Below, one piece after another: positions 63,627-64,000 of a stretch of DNA of 64,000 bases (the stretch's first letter is position 1; the number at the start of each line of letters is the position of its first letter). A program made the position numbers and the translations under genes. The notes below the pieces were generated by a model. It saw only the letters and a list, made by a program, of their open reading frames with translations. It did not search any database and was not told where the DNA came from. Source of the stretch: Lachnospiraceae bacterium. Its GTDB lineage: Bacteria > Bacillota > Clostridia > Lachnospirales > Lachnospiraceae. The stretch spans positions 1 through 64,000 of the forward strand of contig JAAUZH010000001.1 of the NCBI GenBank assembly GCA_014804675.1, given 5' to 3'.

Positions 63627-64000
63627 ATGGGAAAGAAAATTGCAAAAGGGTTTTACAGCCTTTCCTATATTCTTTTTTGTGTCTTCGCAGCAGCCATGCT
63701 TCTTTTCGGACTTGAAGTATGGAATGATGCGGAGTTTTTATTTGCGACGCAAAAAACTATAGTGCTTGCCTTTATCGTGGCAGCGGGGGCATTTTTTTTA
63801 GGAGCCTTTTTCTTGAAGTTAAGCCATACTCTTGAAAATATAAAAGAAAAAAAACTTTGGACATTCATAGCGCTAATAAGCATTTTCATGATGATTCTTC
63901 AGTTTCTTGTACTGAACATGCTGGAAATTTCTTACTTGTGGGACGGAGTAAACGTATTTTCCAGCGCTGTCTCCCGGTTGAAGGGCAATGACGTGGTAGA
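63627..64000 (+). CDS. Membrane protein, 5' part
   Basis: GGGAGAG precedes an ATG at 63627; the frame stays open to the window edge (124 codons). Hydrophobic helices lie near residues 9-30, 43-66 and 80-100, followed by YLWDGVNVFSSAVSRL. A WD motif after the third helix recalls multi-helix glycosyltransferases of the GT39 kind in Lachnospiraceae, but too little is present to be sure. Confidence 0.6.
   Translation, partial: MGKKIAKGFYSLSYILFCVFAAAMLLFGLEVWNDAEFLFATQKTIVLAFIVAAGAFFLGAFFLKLSHTLENIKEKKLWTFIALISIFMMILQFLVLNMLEISYLWDGVNVFSSAVSRLKGNDVV

Overview
The window looks like a chromosome segment of a low-GC, spore-forming Firmicute, most likely a gut Lachnospiraceae-type clostridium. This rests on strong AGGAGG ribosome sites with frequent TTG/GTG starts, an HrcA/CIRCE-controlled hrcA-grpE-dnaK-dnaJ operon, spoIID/spoIIQ-like genes, a SleL-like cortex hydrolase, a clostridial PyrK/PyrD pair and Lachnospiraceae-type surface proteins. 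I saw no rRNA, tRNA or CRISPR array. The genus is inference; the sequence alone does not fix it.

Region 1 (1-6040) is a scarred mobile-element zone. It holds an AbiEi/AbiEii abortive-infection pair with a truncated Cap4/DUF4297-like fragment in the same operon, twin hairpins resembling an oriT, a TetR plus flavodoxin pair, a cysteine-rich KTR protein, a stub of a conjugative-element protein behind a hairpin covering its ribosome site, a tyrosine recombinase, and broken marR and flavodoxin genes.

Region 2 (6050-29200) is accessory and signalling DNA: a PAS-GAF-GGDEF protein; an AgrC/AgrA-like pair; a DUF6194 protein; an XRE regulator; a block of tetR, flavodoxin-ferredoxin, PPOX and marR; a holin-like type I toxin; two adjacent P47-like (TULIP) proteins; an HxlR/flavodoxin divergent pair; and then a second, decayed copy of the tetR-to-marR block. 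An ECF sigma/anti-sigma/ABC operon follows, then a DUF1062 gene behind what looks like an uORF attenuator, then a three-gene VWA/MoxR/leucine-rich-repeat cassette and an SDR scar.

Region 3 (29246-58916) is largely core. It runs through SleL-like GH18, a CdaR/PucR-type regulator, ftsE-ftsX-M23 hydrolase-CtpA, a GT14 transferase, an aconitase family enzyme, a calcium-loop protein, SpoIID/SpoIIQ-like proteins, a GH9-like lipoprotein, ddl, murF, plsC, a PrcB-like lipoprotein, pyrC, pyrK, pyrD, an iron alcohol dehydrogenase and the heat-shock operon. The theme is cell-wall growth, sporulation, pyrimidine synthesis and protein folding. Two copies of an unusual structured inverted-repeat element (about 40937-41167 and 53555-53702) sit upstream of spoIID and hrcA. 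They share a core of identical length (76 nt), about 80% identical, with compensatory changes, and are in opposite orientation.

Region 4 (59129-63432) carries two tandem secreted DUF6273/Ig-like proteins plus the 3' stub of a third. The two are nearly identical except for a 37-codon window with no length change, which suggests diversified surface proteins. The window ends inside a membrane-protein gene.

The strongest candidates for something undescribed are the twin structured elements, the P47-like pair outside any neurotoxin locus, the hypervariable window in the tandem DUF6273 proteins, the MTTPVHFA leader attenuator and the VWA/MoxR/LRR cassette.
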